Assembly (NCBI RefSeq): GCF_000685315.1
Contig: NZ_ARYM01000009.1
Coordinates: 1 to 64,000, forward strand
Direction of reading: 5' to 3'
From: Hyphomonas polymorpha PS728
Lineage (GTDB): Bacteria; Pseudomonadota; Alphaproteobacteria; Caulobacterales; Hyphomonadaceae
Length of the DNA stretch: 64,000 nt
The notes beneath the pieces are model-generated. The model was not told the DNA's origin, ran no database searches, and worked only from the letters and a program-made list of their open reading frames with translations. Position numbers and translations under genes: made by a program. Of this stretch, positions 43,293-52,218 are shown in pieces (within the stretch, counting starts at the first letter, position 1; each line of letters opens with the position of its first letter).

Positions 43293-44324
43293 ATGGGGGC
43301 GTTTGAAAAATACCTTTCGGTCTGGGTCGGTCTCTGCATCCTTGCAGGGATCGGTCTTGGCCTGCTTGTGCCGGGCGCCTTTCAGGCGTTGGCGGCGCTG
43401 GAATATGCCAATGTGAATTTCGCCGTTGCCGTGCTGATCTGGGCGATGGTCTGGCCAATGATGATCGGGGTGGATTTCTCCGCCATGCGGCGCGTGGGCG
43501 AGAGGCCAAAGGGCCTGATCATTACCCTGACGGTCAACTGGCTGATCAAGCCGTTCAGCATGGCGCTTCTGGGGGTTGTGTTCTTCCGGCATGTATTTGC
43601 CGGGCTGATCCCGCCGGAGGATGCCGAAGGCTATATCGCGGGGCTGATCCTGCTGGGCGCTGCGCCGTGTACGGCGATGGTGTTTGTCTGGTCTCAACTG
43701 ACGAGAGGCGACCCGAACTATACGCTGGTGCAGGTGAGCGTGAATGATGCCGTGATGGTGTTTGCCTTTGCACCGATCGTTGCGCTGCTGCTCGGCGTGA
43801 CAGACATCTTCGTTCCCTGGGAAACGCTGATCCTGTCAGTATTGCTCTATGTCGTGATCCCGCTGATTGCCGGAGTGATCATGCGCAGCTGGCTGATGAA
43901 GCGGGGCGGGACGGGCGCCGTGGACGGGTTCACGCAAAGGATAAAGCCGCTCTCCGTGATCGGCCTTCTGGCGACGGTGGTGCTTCTGTTCGGATTTCAG
44001 AGCGGGACCATTCTCGCCTCACCCCTTGTCATTGTGCTGATCGCCGTGCCGATCCTCATCCAGTCCTACGGCATCTTCGCCCTTGCCTATGCGGCGGCCT
44101 GGGCCTGGAAAGTGCCGCACAAAGTGGCCGCGCCCTGCGCGCTGATCGGCACGTCGAACTTTTTCGAGCTGGCTGTGGCCGTCGCGATCAGCCTGTTTGG
44201 GCTCAACTCCGGCGCGGCCCTGGCAACGGTGGTCGGGGTGCTGGTTGAAGTACCGGTGATGCTGACGCTTGTCGCCTTCGCCAACCGCACCCGCAGCGCC
44301 TTCAAGGAGGAGGAAACGGCATGA
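43293..44324 (+). CDS. acr3: Arsenite efflux permease of the ACR3 family
   Basis: A 343-residue inner-membrane transporter with ten hydrophobic segments. The ACR3 signature [26 protein letters not shown] holds the Cys required for arsenite transport, and [13 protein letters not shown] and [14 protein letters not shown] are family blocks. It exports the As(III) made by ArsC and released by ArsI. It begins six bases after arsI and overlaps arsC by ATGA. Confidence 0.96.
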   Translation: MGAFEKYLSVWVGLCILAGIGLGLLVPGAFQALAALEYANVNFAVAVLIWAMVWPMMIGVDFSAMRRVGERPKGLIITLTVNWLIKPFSMALLGVVFFRHVFAGLIPPEDAEGYIAGLILLGAAPCTAMVFVWSQLTRGDPNYTLVQVSVNDAVMVFAFAPIVALLLGVTDIFVPWETLILSVLLYVVIPLIAGVIMRSWLMKRGGTGAVDGFTQRIKPLSVIGLLATVVLLFGFQSGTILASPLVIVLIAVPILIQSYGIFALAYAAAWAWKVPHKVAAPCALIGTSNFFELAVAVAISLFGLNSGAALATVVGVLVEVPVMLTLVAFANRTRSAFKEEETA

Positions 44325-44740
44325 TCGTCATCCATCACAATCCTGACTGCGGCACCTCGCGCAATGTGCTCGCCATCATCGAGGCGAGCGGCGAGACCCC
44401 CGTGGTGGTCGAATATCTGGCAGAAGGCTGGAGCCGGGCTCAGCTGCTCGGTCTTTTCGCCGCGGCGAGCCTCACGCCGCGCGCCGCATTGCGCGAAACA
44501 AAGTCTCCGGCAAAGGAGCTGGGCCTGCTGGAGCCCGGCGTCAGCGACGAGACAATCCTGGCGGCAATGCTGAAGCATCCAGTCCTCGTCAACCGGCCCA
44601 TCGTGTGCAGCCCGAAGGGCGTGCGCCTCTGCCGCCCGAGCGAGCTGGTTCTGGACCTGCTGGAAACGATGCCGCCCGGCCCCATCTACAAGGAAGACGG
44701 CGAGATGATCCTTGACGCCGAGGGGCGCAGGATGGGCTGA
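44321..44740 (+). CDS. arsC: Arsenate reductase ArsC (glutaredoxin-linked)
   Basis: A 139-residue reductase of the ArsC/Spx fold: catalytic Cys10 in [13 protein letters not shown], an Arg in ALRETK, and the [19 protein letters not shown] region with further basic anion ligands. It turns arsenate into arsenite with glutathione and glutaredoxin. Last gene of the arsenic operon, translationally coupled to acr3. Confidence 0.95.
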   Translation: MIVIHHNPDCGTSRNVLAIIEASGETPVVVEYLAEGWSRAQLLGLFAAASLTPRAALRETKSPAKELGLLEPGVSDETILAAMLKHPVLVNRPIVCSPKGVRLCRPSELVLDLLETMPPGPIYKEDGEMILDAEGRRMG

Positions 44741-44786
44741 AACTGCCCCTGTAGGGGGTCTCTCGCCTACCCCGAATGGGCAGTTT
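44740..44786 (+). terminator. Possible terminator of the arsenic operon
   Basis: AAACTGCCC and GGGCAGTTT form a perfect 9-bp outer stem with an inner GGGG/CCCC pair, starting at the arsC stop codon. The T tract is only TTT, so it may be weak or act with Rho. Confidence 0.5.
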
Positions 44787-44874
44787 AACGATCCGGGCCT
44801 TGACCTGAAGCCTTCTGCAGTTCATCGGAGCGCCGAACTTTCCTGCCCTCCCACAGCGAAGGACGCGACGCGCT

Positions 44875-45411
44875 ATGGACCTTTCCAAAATATCCGCCGG
44901 CCAAAATCCGCCTGACGACATCAACGTTCTGATCGAAGTGCCCCTTGGCGGCGACGCGATCAAATACGAGATCGACAAGGCCTCCGGCGCGATGTTCGTC
45001 GACCGCTTCCTCTACACCGAGATGCGCTATCCCTGTAATTACGGCTTCGTGCCCCACACGCTGAGCCTGGATGGTGATCCGGTGGACGTGATGGTGGTGG
45101 GCAACCGCCCGCTGGTGCCCGGTTCTGTCCTGCGCGCGCGCCCCGTGGGCGTGCTGATGATGACCGATGACAAGGGCCAGGACGAGAAGATCCTCGCCGT
45201 TCCGCACCCGAAACTGACGGGCTATTACGACAAGATCTCAACCTATCACGACCTGCCGCAGACCCTCTGCGACAAGATCCAGCACTTCTTCGAGCACTAC
45301 AAAGACCTCGAAAAAGGCAAGTGGACCCGCATCGATGGCTGGCAGGGCATCGAAAAGGCGCGCGAGCTGATCCGCGAAGCCGTGGCCCGCGAGCAGGCAA
45401 ACTCCAAGTAA
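44875..45411 (+). CDS. ppa: Inorganic pyrophosphatase
   Basis: A 178-residue family I pyrophosphatase that hydrolyses PPi. The metal-binding [10 protein letters not shown] signature (three Asp) and [34 protein letters not shown] are present. The length matches bacterial Ppa. A strong terminator follows. Confidence 0.97.
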   Translation: MDLSKISAGQNPPDDINVLIEVPLGGDAIKYEIDKASGAMFVDRFLYTEMRYPCNYGFVPHTLSLDGDPVDVMVVGNRPLVPGSVLRARPVGVLMMTDDKGQDEKILAVPHPKLTGYYDKISTYHDLPQTLCDKIQHFFEHYKDLEKGKWTRIDGWQGIEKARELIREAVAREQANSK

Positions 45412-45430
45412 GGCTTCGCCTTCCGAAACG

Positions 45431-45473
45431 AAAACGGCCCGGAGGGATCATCCTTCCGGGCCGTTTTGTTTTT
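45431..45473. terminator. Bidirectional intrinsic terminator between ppa and carbonic anhydrase
   Basis: AAAACGGCCCGGA (45431-45443) and TCCGGGCCGTTTT form a 13-bp stem, with TTTTGTTTTT on the plus side and a run of A on the other arm (T on the minus strand). It serves both convergent genes. Confidence 0.92.
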
Positions 45474-45487
45474 ACCGCCTGGCGGGG

Positions 45488-46111
45488 TTACGGCGCGACG
45501 ATCTCGAAGCGTTTCGAGCGCGGGTTGCGCCAATGCAGTTCGCCGTGCCGGATGGCAAACCAGGCGCCGTGGATTTCCAGCGTTCCGGCTTCGACCTTTT
45601 CACGGACAAATGGGAAGGTCATCAGGTTTTCGATGGAGGTTTCAATGCCTTCCAGCTCGAGGGCAAATTGCGGGTTTACCGGCTGGCTGGCCAGCACGCG
45701 CTCCCGCGCTTCATCGAGCAGCTTCACCCAAGGGGCCACAAACTCGCCGATCAGTGGGCTGTCATTCTTGGTAAGGGAGGCGGTGACACCGCCGCAACCG
45801 CCATGGCCCATCACCACGATGATCTTCACCTTGAGAATGTTGACGGCAAATTCGAGCGCCGCCGAAACCCCGTGCAGCCCGCCATTGGGCTGATAGGGCG
45901 GCACCAGATTGGCCACGTTGCGCACCACGAACATCTGTCCGGGGGCCGCATTGAAAATGTCCGAAGGCTCTGCGCGGCTATCGGCACAGCCGATCAGCAT
46001 GATGTCCGGGTCCTGACCCTGGCTCAGCTGCTGATAGAGTTCTACCTGCTCGGCATAGGCACCGGAGCGGAAGCGCCGGTAGCCGGTGATCATGTCATCA
46101 ACGGTTTTCAT
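45488..46111 (-). CDS. Beta-carbonic anhydrase
   Basis: A 207-residue zinc enzyme that hydrates CO2. The zinc ligands are in CADSRAEPSDIF (Cys) and GHGGCGG (His and Cys), with VRNVANLVPPY and ALEFAVNILKVK typical. The ATG at 46111 is preferred over longer frames that run into the divergent gene. It is divergent from TetR at 46263. Confidence 0.95.
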   Translation of the reverse strand: MKTVDDMITGYRRFRSGAYAEQVELYQQLSQGQDPDIMLIGCADSRAEPSDIFNAAPGQMFVVRNVANLVPPYQPNGGLHGVSAALEFAVNILKVKIIVVMGHGGCGGVTASLTKNDSPLIGEFVAPWVKLLDEARERVLASQPVNPQFALELEGIETSIENLMTFPFVREKVEAGTLEIHGAWFAIRHGELHWRNPRSKRFEIVAP

Positions 46112-46262
46112 CCCAGTTCTCCAAGCTGTCGGACGCGCGGATCGCCCAAAAATTGCTGCGGCGCAAGCAAATTTGAAACGAATCCTCGTTAACACGGAAC
46201 GGTCAGTCTCGCCTGAGGGCCGAATCCGGTTTATCAAGGCAGGCCGCCATGGAGAACCAGAG

Positions 46263-46871
46263 ATGAGCACGCCGACCGAGACCCCGAGCACGCCCTCACG
46301 CTCCCGCAAAGGCCCGACGCGCAGCGAAGTGTCGAAAGCGGCCATTCTGGAAGCCGCGCGCGACGAGATGGCGGAGAATGGCTGGCGCGGGTTCAGTGTC
46401 GATTCGGTCGCCAAGCGGGCCAGCGCCTCAAAACAGACGATCTATCGCTGGTGGCCCTCCATCGGCGCGATGTGCGTGGACGCCGCCCTTGCCCTGATCC
46501 CCGACGCCCCGGATGGCGGGCGCGACCCGCAGGAGCGCATCACCGCGCTGATCATCCCGCTGGAAGCGGCCGCGCGCACCGGCCATGGCCATGCCGTTCT
46601 GCGGGTGGCGCTGCTGGCGGCGGCCGATGACAAGGATGCCGGCGAAGTCTGGCGCGCCTGGGTTGGCCGCGACATTCGCCAGCCGCTGCGCATGTTGCTG
46701 GCGGAACTGGCGGCCAAACGGGTGATCCGCCGCGATTTCGAACTGGATGATGTGCTTGAACAGCTGCTCGGGCCGATCTTCCACCGCCTGACCATCTCGC
46801 GCGCGCCGGTGAAGGAAGGCTTCTGCGCCGAACAGGCAACTGCCTTCCTGCGGACCTACGCGCAATTCTGA
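46263..46871 (+). CDS. TetR/AcrR-family regulator
   Basis: A 202-residue regulator: a Ser/Thr/Arg-rich start, HTH region EVSKAAILEAARDEMAENGWRGFSVDSVAKRASASKQTIYRWW (split here only for reference to residues about 20-65), then a C-terminal effector domain of the TetR_C type. It faces the carbonic anhydrase gene divergently across 150 bases, so that gene may be its target. The ligand is unknown. Confidence 0.9.
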   Translation: MSTPTETPSTPSRSRKGPTRSEVSKAAILEAARDEMAENGWRGFSVDSVAKRASASKQTIYRWWPSIGAMCVDAALALIPDAPDGGRDPQERITALIIPLEAAARTGHGHAVLRVALLAAADDKDAGEVWRAWVGRDIRQPLRMLLAELAAKRVIRRDFELDDVLEQLLGPIFHRLTISRAPVKEGFCAEQATAFLRTYAQF

Positions 46872-46905
46872 CAGGCTGAAGGCTGAACGGTTCTGGCGCC
46901 GGAAC

Positions 46906-47448
46906 TTACTTGGCGCGGCGCCAGATCATCAGCGGATCAAATGCGCCGGTATCGGCCGCTTTCTGAAGCGCGGCGATCTGCTGGGACACCGGATTGGCTG
47001 ACGGGGCCCCGTGGCCGGGCTGGTAGAGCGCTTCATCCAGGCGGCAGATCTGTTCGAACAGGGCTTCGGCCCGGCCGACGAGTTCGAGGAAGCGGGGCGG
47101 CAGGCCCCTGCCCTCCTGCATTGCCGGATCAAGCGCGGGCTCGTCCCGGCGGATACGATATTTCCGGGCGCTGGCATCTTCGCGGAGCATATCGCCGTCG
47201 CGCACGGCCTTCTGCATCACCAGCCAGGAGGCTGCCTGCATCAGACGCGTGGTCAGCTCCATGCTCCAGGCCGAATAAGTGAGGCTGGCTTCCCTCGGCA
47301 GGTTTTTGGATTGCTCGCGGCCAGGGCCATCGAGATAGGCGGCCGTTTCCTCAACCAGGGCCATGCCGCGCGTGAACACGGTGTCGAAAAGCTTGCCGCC
47401 CGTGAACGGCTCCAGCGACTGCGGGGGAACCAAATCGCGCTCTGCCAT
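46906..47448 (-). CDS. rcdA: RcdA, CtrA proteolysis adaptor (DUF1465)
   Basis: A 180-residue protein with the DUF1465 pattern: FTRGMALVEETAAYLDG, then SAWSMELTTRLMQAASWLVMQKAV and the C-terminal low-complexity segment. In Caulobacter RcdA is an adaptor that helps ClpXP degrade CtrA and others at the pole. GGAGAGA precedes the ATG at 47448. DUF1192 lies just upstream, as in relatives. Confidence 0.9.
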   Translation of the reverse strand: MAERDLVPPQSLEPFTGGKLFDTVFTRGMALVEETAAYLDGPGREQSKNLPREASLTYSAWSMELTTRLMQAASWLVMQKAVRDGDMLREDASARKYRIRRDEPALDPAMQEGRGLPPRFLELVGRAEALFEQICRLDEALYQPGHGAPSANPVSQQIAALQKAADTGAFDPLMIWRRAK

Positions 47449-47514
47449 CACATCTCTCCACGCATTCTCGCGGCATATCTTTGCAGGTTTAACCCGCAAG
47501 CCGTTTCGGCCCGC

Positions 47515-47700
47515 TTAACTGTTACCACCAAACAGGGCATCTGCGGCGCGTTTCTGCGCTTTCTTTTTTTCAATCTCGGCTTCGCAGGCCAGAATTTCAG
47601 CTTTCAACTGACCGATGCGCGTTTCCAGTTCATCGATCGACATCTGATCGAGCGCCTGCGCCTTGCGCACCAGGACGGGCTCTTCATCATTGAGTGCCAT
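47515..47700 (-). CDS. DUF1192 small coiled-coil protein
   Basis: A 61-residue protein: acidic N-terminus, then a predicted coiled coil (LDQMSIDELETRIGQLKAEILACEAEIEKKK in residues about 17-47) and the conserved RAADALF end. DUF1192 genes are usually next to rcdA; no function is known. One Cys in the coiled coil. Confidence 0.88.
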   Translation of the reverse strand: MALNDEEPVLVRKAQALDQMSIDELETRIGQLKAEILACEAEIEKKKAQKRAADALFGGNS

Positions 47701-47793
47701 GGGGATGCCTCCGTCTCACTGGTTTCATCAAAGCAGAAAGCCGGGCTAGAAGCGACTCCGAGAGCCTTAAAACCTGCGCAAGGAGTTACCCCG

Positions 47794-48768
47794 ATGACCG
47801 CAATCATGACCGCCGCCCATGGCGAACCCGGCGGGCCACTGACGCTGATTGAACGGCCCCGGCCCGTGCCCGGCCCCGGCGAAATCCTGATCGAGGTGGC
47901 CGCTGCCGGCCTCAACCGCGCAGACCTTGCCCAGCGGGCGGGCCGCTATCCGCCCCCGCCGGGCGCGTCGGACATTCTGGGACTGGAAGTCTCCGGGGTC
48001 GTTGCGGCGGCCGGGCCGGGCGCGTCGCGCTTCAAGACGGGAGACCGGGTGTGCGCGCTGCTGGCGGGCGGAGGCTATGCCAGCCATGTAGTGGTGGATG
48101 AAGGCTCTGTGCTGCCGGTGCCGGAAAGCATCGACCTTGTGACGGCGGCCTGTTTCCCTGAAGCGATGATGACGGCATGGGCCAATGTGTTTGACCGGGC
48201 GGGCCTCAAACCCGGCGAAACCTTCCTCTGCCACGGCGCCACCAGCGGCATCGGCGTGATGGCGATCCAGATGGCGAAGGTTTACGGCGCCTCGAAAATT
48301 TTCGGGACGGCCGGATCAGAGGACAAATGCGCGCTGGCCCGGGATCTGGGCGCCGACATTGCCATCAATTACCGCACGCAGGATTTCGAACAGGTGGTGA
48401 AGGAAGCGGGCGGCGCAGATGTGACCCTCGACATGGTGGGCGGGGATTACATCCAGAAGAATATCGGCGCGGCCAAGGCCGATGGGCGGATCATCAACAT
48501 TGCCTATCAGAACGGCATGACGGCGACGGTGAATTTCGGGCTCGTGCTGATGAAGCGGCTCTCCCTCATGGCCACCACCCTGCGGGCGCGGCCGGTGCCG
48601 GAGAAATCCCGCATCCGCGCGGCTGTGGAGAAGGATTTCTGGCCGCATGTGGCCAGCGGGAAGCTCCGCCCGGTGCTGGATACGGTCTACTCCCTGGCCG
48701 AGGCAGAAGTGGCCCTCGCCCATATGGACAAGGGCGGCCATTCGGGGAAAATCCTGCTGAAGGTATAG
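47794..48768 (+). CDS. NAD(P)H quinone oxidoreductase (zinc-type alcohol dehydrogenase superfamily, PIG3-like)
   Basis: A 324-residue MDR-superfamily reductase: GEPGGPLTLIERPRP, AAAGLNRADLAQRAGRYPPPPGASDILGLEVSG, the cofactor loop GATSGIGVMAIQMAK, and no structural zinc cysteines. AGGAG precedes the ATG. It belongs to the conserved block DUF1192-RcdA-quinone oxidoreductase-TrcR of Caulobacterales relatives. The electron acceptor is not known. Confidence 0.93.
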   Translation: MTAIMTAAHGEPGGPLTLIERPRPVPGPGEILIEVAAAGLNRADLAQRAGRYPPPPGASDILGLEVSGVVAAAGPGASRFKTGDRVCALLAGGGYASHVVVDEGSVLPVPESIDLVTAACFPEAMMTAWANVFDRAGLKPGETFLCHGATSGIGVMAIQMAKVYGASKIFGTAGSEDKCALARDLGADIAINYRTQDFEQVVKEAGGADVTLDMVGGDYIQKNIGAAKADGRIINIAYQNGMTATVNFGLVLMKRLSLMATTLRARPVPEKSRIRAAVEKDFWPHVASGKLRPVLDTVYSLAEAEVALAHMDKGGHSGKILLKV

Positions 48769-48838
48769 ACTGCTTCCCAAGGGGGCGCATTTGCCGTATA
48801 AACCCGTTCAAGGTTGACAGTTTGCCTGAAACCTCATC

Positions 48839-48864
48839 CCGCCCGGCACTCGCGTGCCGGGCGG
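48839..48864 (+). promoter_or_regulatory. Strong hairpin upstream of trcR
   Basis: CCGCCCGGCAC and GTGCCGGGCGG form a perfect 11-bp stem around TCGC, 45 bases before the trcR start. The T tract (GGTTGCATTTC) is poor. It may end the quinone oxidoreductase transcript or form the trcR leader. A TTGACA lies at 48814-48819 without a clear -10. Confidence 0.55.
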
Positions 48865-48908
48865 TTGCATTTCAGGCCCCAGATTTGGAAAGATTACAGG
48901 AGACTTCC

Positions 48909-49580
48909 ATGGCCGATGTCCTGATGCCCCGCGCCACCGCCGTCTGGCTCCTCGACAACACGACGCTGACCTTCGCGCAGATCGCGAAATTCTGCGGCCT
49001 GCACCATCTTGAGGTCAAAGGCATTGCTGATGGCGATGTGGCCGAGAACATGCGCGGCGTTGACCCGATTGCCGGGGGTATGCTGTCGCGCGAAGAGATC
49101 GCCAAGGGCGAGGAAAACCCGGACTATGACCTGCAGGTGGCCAAGTCCAAGATTGCCCACATTCCCCAGCCCAAGCGCAAGGGCAGCCGCTATACACCGG
49201 TGATCCGCCGCCAGGACAAGCCGGACGCCGTGGCCTGGTTCATCCGCAACCACCCGGAAGTGACCGACGCGCAGATCATCAAGCTGATCGGCACCACCAA
49301 GACGACGATCAACAATGTGCGCGACAAGTCTCACTGGAACGCCCAGAATATCCGCCCGGTTGACCCGGTGACGCTGGGCCTCTGCAGCCAGATCGAGCTG
49401 GACGAGGTGATCGCCAAGGCATCTGACCGCCGCCGCAAGATGGACGCCGAACGCGCCGCGCGCGGGGAAGGCCCCGGCCTCACCCCGGCCAAGGATACCG
49501 CTGACGCCTACGAGGCCGAGGAAGAGGATATCCGCAAGAAGGACGTGTCGGCCGCCGACGTGTTCCGCGACTTCGACTGA
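48909..49580 (+). CDS. trcR: Cell cycle transcriptional regulator TrcR (DUF1013)
   Basis: A 223-residue protein of the TrcR/DUF1013 family: LMPRATAVWLLDNTTLTFAQIAKFCGLH and a second helix-turn-helix-like region RNHPEVTDAQIIKLIGTTKTTINNV, then a Lys/Asp/Glu-rich tail. The family is restricted to alphaproteobacteria and tied to cell-cycle regulation. AGGAGA precedes the ATG. Neighbours RcdA and DUF1192 fit that role. Confidence 0.92.
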   Translation: MADVLMPRATAVWLLDNTTLTFAQIAKFCGLHHLEVKGIADGDVAENMRGVDPIAGGMLSREEIAKGEENPDYDLQVAKSKIAHIPQPKRKGSRYTPVIRRQDKPDAVAWFIRNHPEVTDAQIIKLIGTTKTTINNVRDKSHWNAQNIRPVDPVTLGLCSQIELDEVIAKASDRRRKMDAERAARGEGPGLTPAKDTADAYEAEEEDIRKKDVSAADVFRDFD

Positions 49581-49605
49581 TCCTCTGGTAACAGACAGTT
49601 TTGAG

Positions 49606-49634
49606 AGCCGGGCCTTTCGGGGCCCGGCTTTTTT
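49606..49634 (+). terminator. Intrinsic terminator after trcR
   Basis: AGCCGGGCC and GGCCCGGCT form a perfect 9-bp stem around TTTCGG, followed by TTTTTT. It also covers the end of the convergent Smr gene. Confidence 0.93.
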
Positions 49635-50166
49635 ATTCCGTCCGCCTCAGGAAGACATAGAAGGCGCCGCTGCCGCCATGCTTGGGATGGGATTCGGCAT
49701 AGCCGGAGACGAGCGCGCGCGCCTCCGGGCTTTCCAGCCAGAGCAGGAAATTGCGGCGCAGCACGCCCTGCCCTTCCCGCCCCTTGCCGGTGATGACGAG
49801 CACGCAGCGCGCGCCATCTGCCTGCTGAGCAATAAGGAAGCCCGGCAGAGCGCGGGCCGCGCTGATCTGGGTATGGCCGTGCAGATCGAAGGTGGCGGCG
49901 ATGTCTAGCTTGCCGCGCCGCACCCGCTTTTCGCGGCCGCGGTCTGCCGGCGGGACCAGCACTTTGGGGGCTGGGGGCTCTGGCGATAGGGCGCGCGGGG
50001 GTGTTTTGCGCGCGGGCTTTTTCTCTTCGCGCAGCTCGGCTTCGCCCGCTTCCAGCGCAGCCTGAAACTCCGGCAGCGACGCTTCGCGCGGGCCGATGCG
50101 TTTCACTGTTGAGGCAACTTTCGCCCAGGCGCGGGCCTCCTCTTCGCTGAGCCGGCGGCCTTTCAC
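49633..50166 (-). CDS. Smr-domain protein
   Basis: A 177-residue protein with a charged N-terminal half and a C-terminal Smr domain (MutS2-like endonuclease fold): FDLHGHTQISAARAL, VLVITGKGREGQG, and GGSGAFYVFLRR at the end. It probably acts on nucleic acid as an endonuclease or RNA-binding factor. The GTG start at 50166 gives the usual beginning (RRLSEEE) and lies just after the mltA stop. Confidence 0.85.
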   Translation of the reverse strand: MKGRRLSEEEARAWAKVASTVKRIGPREASLPEFQAALEAGEAELREEKKPARKTPPRALSPEPPAPKVLVPPADRGREKRVRRGKLDIAATFDLHGHTQISAARALPGFLIAQQADGARCVLVITGKGREGQGVLRRNFLLWLESPEARALVSGYAESHPKHGGSGAFYVFLRRTE

Positions 50167-50170
50167 CGGC

Positions 50171-51403
50171 TTAACCCATGCCTGGCGCAGTTTCGAGCGC
50201 AGCCACGGGACGGGCGCCGAGATTGTGATAGAGCCGCTCGGCCACCTTGCGCGGCAGCAGCACCCAGAGGCGGCCGGGCGCATTCATCGTGCCTGCGCGC
50301 TGGCCTGCGTCAAAGCCGGTGCCGAAATAGATGTCGCCGCGCACGGGGCCCTTGATGGCGCCGCCGGTATCCTGCGCGATCAGCAGGCCGGACCAGGCCC
50401 CGCCGAGGCCAGGCGCCGTCGTCTGCACAAACATCGGCAAGCCGAGCGCATGGAAGGATGGGTCCACCGCCATAGAACCGAGCGGGGTGAGCGGGACATT
50501 GTGCGCGCCGTTGGGGCCCAGCGCGGCGTCCCCTTCAGGCAATGACTGGAAGAAGACAAAACGCGGATTGATGTTCATGGCCTGGCGCACTTCATCCGGG
50601 GACGCACGGTCCATCCAGGCGCGGATGCCCTGCATCGACCCCTCCCCCCGCGTGATGCGGCCGGTTTCGATCAGCCAGTTGGCGACAGATTTGAAAGGCT
50701 GGCCATTATGCGCGGCATAAGCGGCGCGCATCGTATGGCCATCCGGAAAGACGAGGCGGCCTGAGCCCTGCACCTGCAGGAAGAACACATCCGAGGGATG
50801 GGCCCAGGCGATAACCGGCGCAGAGACGTTTGAAGTGATCTCCGCGCGCGGAGGATAAGGCCGGGTGGTGCCATTGGGCAGGCGCTGGAGCGGGCTGTCC
50901 CCATTGGCGACAAAATCAGACGGCAGAGCGAGCACAGGTTCGGTGAAACCGGGCTCGGGCGAGCGGCGGGCTTCATACATCGGCTCGAAATAGCCGGTGA
51001 AGCGCGGCTTGCCTTCCGGGTCGATGATCTCGACCGGGACGAAGAGGGATTCAAACACTCGCCGGGCGGCCGCGTCATCCAGCGGGGTGGAGAGCGAGGC
51101 GCATGCGGGGGCCCAGTCTTCTGCTGTTCCGGCCCAGGCGGCGTTGCGCGAAAGCGGCGCGTCCCAGGCGCGGCGCGAGAACCGGTCACAGGTGCGCCGG
51201 AACGCCTCGAGCGAGGCGGCCAGCGGAGCGCCCTGCCAGCCGGGCAGATCGCGGTAGCTTGCCGGGCTGGAGGCCGGCGGGGGCGTAAACAGGCCGGGTA
51301 CCTGCTGGCCGGGCGGCGGTGCAGGTGGCGGCACGGAACGCGGGGTTGACTGACATCCAGCCAGAAACAGGGCGGCACAAAGAAGGGAGACAAGACGGAT
51401 CAT
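50171..51403 (-). CDS. mltA: Membrane-bound lytic murein transglycosylase A, lipoprotein
   Basis: A 410-residue lipoprotein (LFLAGCQS, lipid Cys at about residue 17) with a Pro-rich linker, then the MltA domain (about 100-270) and the C-terminal 3D domain with IAQDTGGAIKGPVRGDIYFG containing the catalytic Asp. It cleaves glycan strands between MurNAc and GlcNAc, leaving 1,6-anhydroMurNAc ends. It ends at the Smr start region; Tim44-like lies upstream. Confidence 0.95.
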   Translation of the reverse strand: MIRLVSLLCAALFLAGCQSTPRSVPPPAPPPGQQVPGLFTPPPASSPASYRDLPGWQGAPLAASLEAFRRTCDRFSRRAWDAPLSRNAAWAGTAEDWAPACASLSTPLDDAAARRVFESLFVPVEIIDPEGKPRFTGYFEPMYEARRSPEPGFTEPVLALPSDFVANGDSPLQRLPNGTTRPYPPRAEITSNVSAPVIAWAHPSDVFFLQVQGSGRLVFPDGHTMRAAYAAHNGQPFKSVANWLIETGRITRGEGSMQGIRAWMDRASPDEVRQAMNINPRFVFFQSLPEGDAALGPNGAHNVPLTPLGSMAVDPSFHALGLPMFVQTTAPGLGGAWSGLLIAQDTGGAIKGPVRGDIYFGTGFDAGQRAGTMNAPGRLWVLLPRKVAERLYHNLGARPVAALETAPGMG

Positions 51404-51454
51404 GGCCCGCCGGTTATGCCGCGAAACCTCTTAACATGTCATCTGAGAGATATG

Positions 51455-52069
51455 TCAGGCGGCAACATCCACATCGTCCAACAACCAGTTCGGGTCGCTG
51501 GAGGACACATTGCGCATGAAGGTCCAGATTTCCTTGGCAATACGCGTGGTCTCGCCATCGCCCAATTCTGCCTCATAGCGTACCATCACCCGGGCCATGC
51601 TGCCGTCGAGTTCAGCGCGCTCAATCTCGGCCTTCTTGATGCGCAGCAGTTCGAACGGGCGGGCGCCATTGGCATCCCGCTCTGCAATCGCCGCATCCCA
51701 GGCTTCATAAACATCATCATCCAGCAGCGGGCGCAGGGCATTGCGATCGCCTTTGGCATAGGCCGCGACAATCATCTGATAGGCGGCCTTGGCGCCGCGC
51801 ATGAACTCTTCAGCGCGGAAAGACCGGTCGGCATTATAAATGTCTTCCAGGCCAGCGGCGGCCGGGCCGGTGAAGATCGGACGCTCATTGTCCACGCGGC
51901 GCTGCATGGGAACCGGCGCCTCTCCCTGCGGGGCGCGCTTTTCCGGCGTTGGCGCAGGACGCTGCATCGGGCCTTCATCCCCGCCCCTGCCGAGCGCGGA
52001 GTACAGGCGCCACAGAACGAACAGGGCGACAGCCGCAAGGATAAGGACTTCAATCAGCGGGTTGGACAT
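51455..52069 (-). CDS. Tim44-like domain protein
   Basis: A 204-residue membrane-attached protein: a hydrophobic N-terminal segment (LIEVLILAAVALFVLW), a Pro/Arg-rich linker, and a Tim44/MBA1-like domain (residues about 75-200: AAGLEDIYNADRSFRAEEF, and RPFELLRIKKAEIERAEL). Relatives in alphaproteobacteria may act in membrane protein or ribosome docking. The order Tim44-mltA-Smr is common. The start at 52069 is used. Confidence 0.88.
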   Translation of the reverse strand: MSNPLIEVLILAAVALFVLWRLYSALGRGGDEGPMQRPAPTPEKRAPQGEAPVPMQRRVDNERPIFTGPAAAGLEDIYNADRSFRAEEFMRGAKAAYQMIVAAYAKGDRNALRPLLDDDVYEAWDAAIAERDANGARPFELLRIKKAEIERAELDGSMARVMVRYEAELGDGETTRIAKEIWTFMRNVSSSDPNWLLDDVDVAA

Positions 52070-52218
52070 TTTAGCGGCGAAATCCTTCAGTGCATTACAA
52101 GGTCTCAAGTACAGGCTCTCAGGCACACATAGTGCCAGTACCGTCCCGTTGCCAGCCCATGCGTTGCACCTGACGGGGCTGCATGCTAGGCGCGAGACCC
52201 TAACTTCAGAGGTGGATA

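Noticed and set aside
46112-46262. TetR operator in the gap between carbonic anhydrase and TetR
   Set aside because: Only fragments such as GTTAACACGGAACG resemble a half-site; no convincing palindrome was found.
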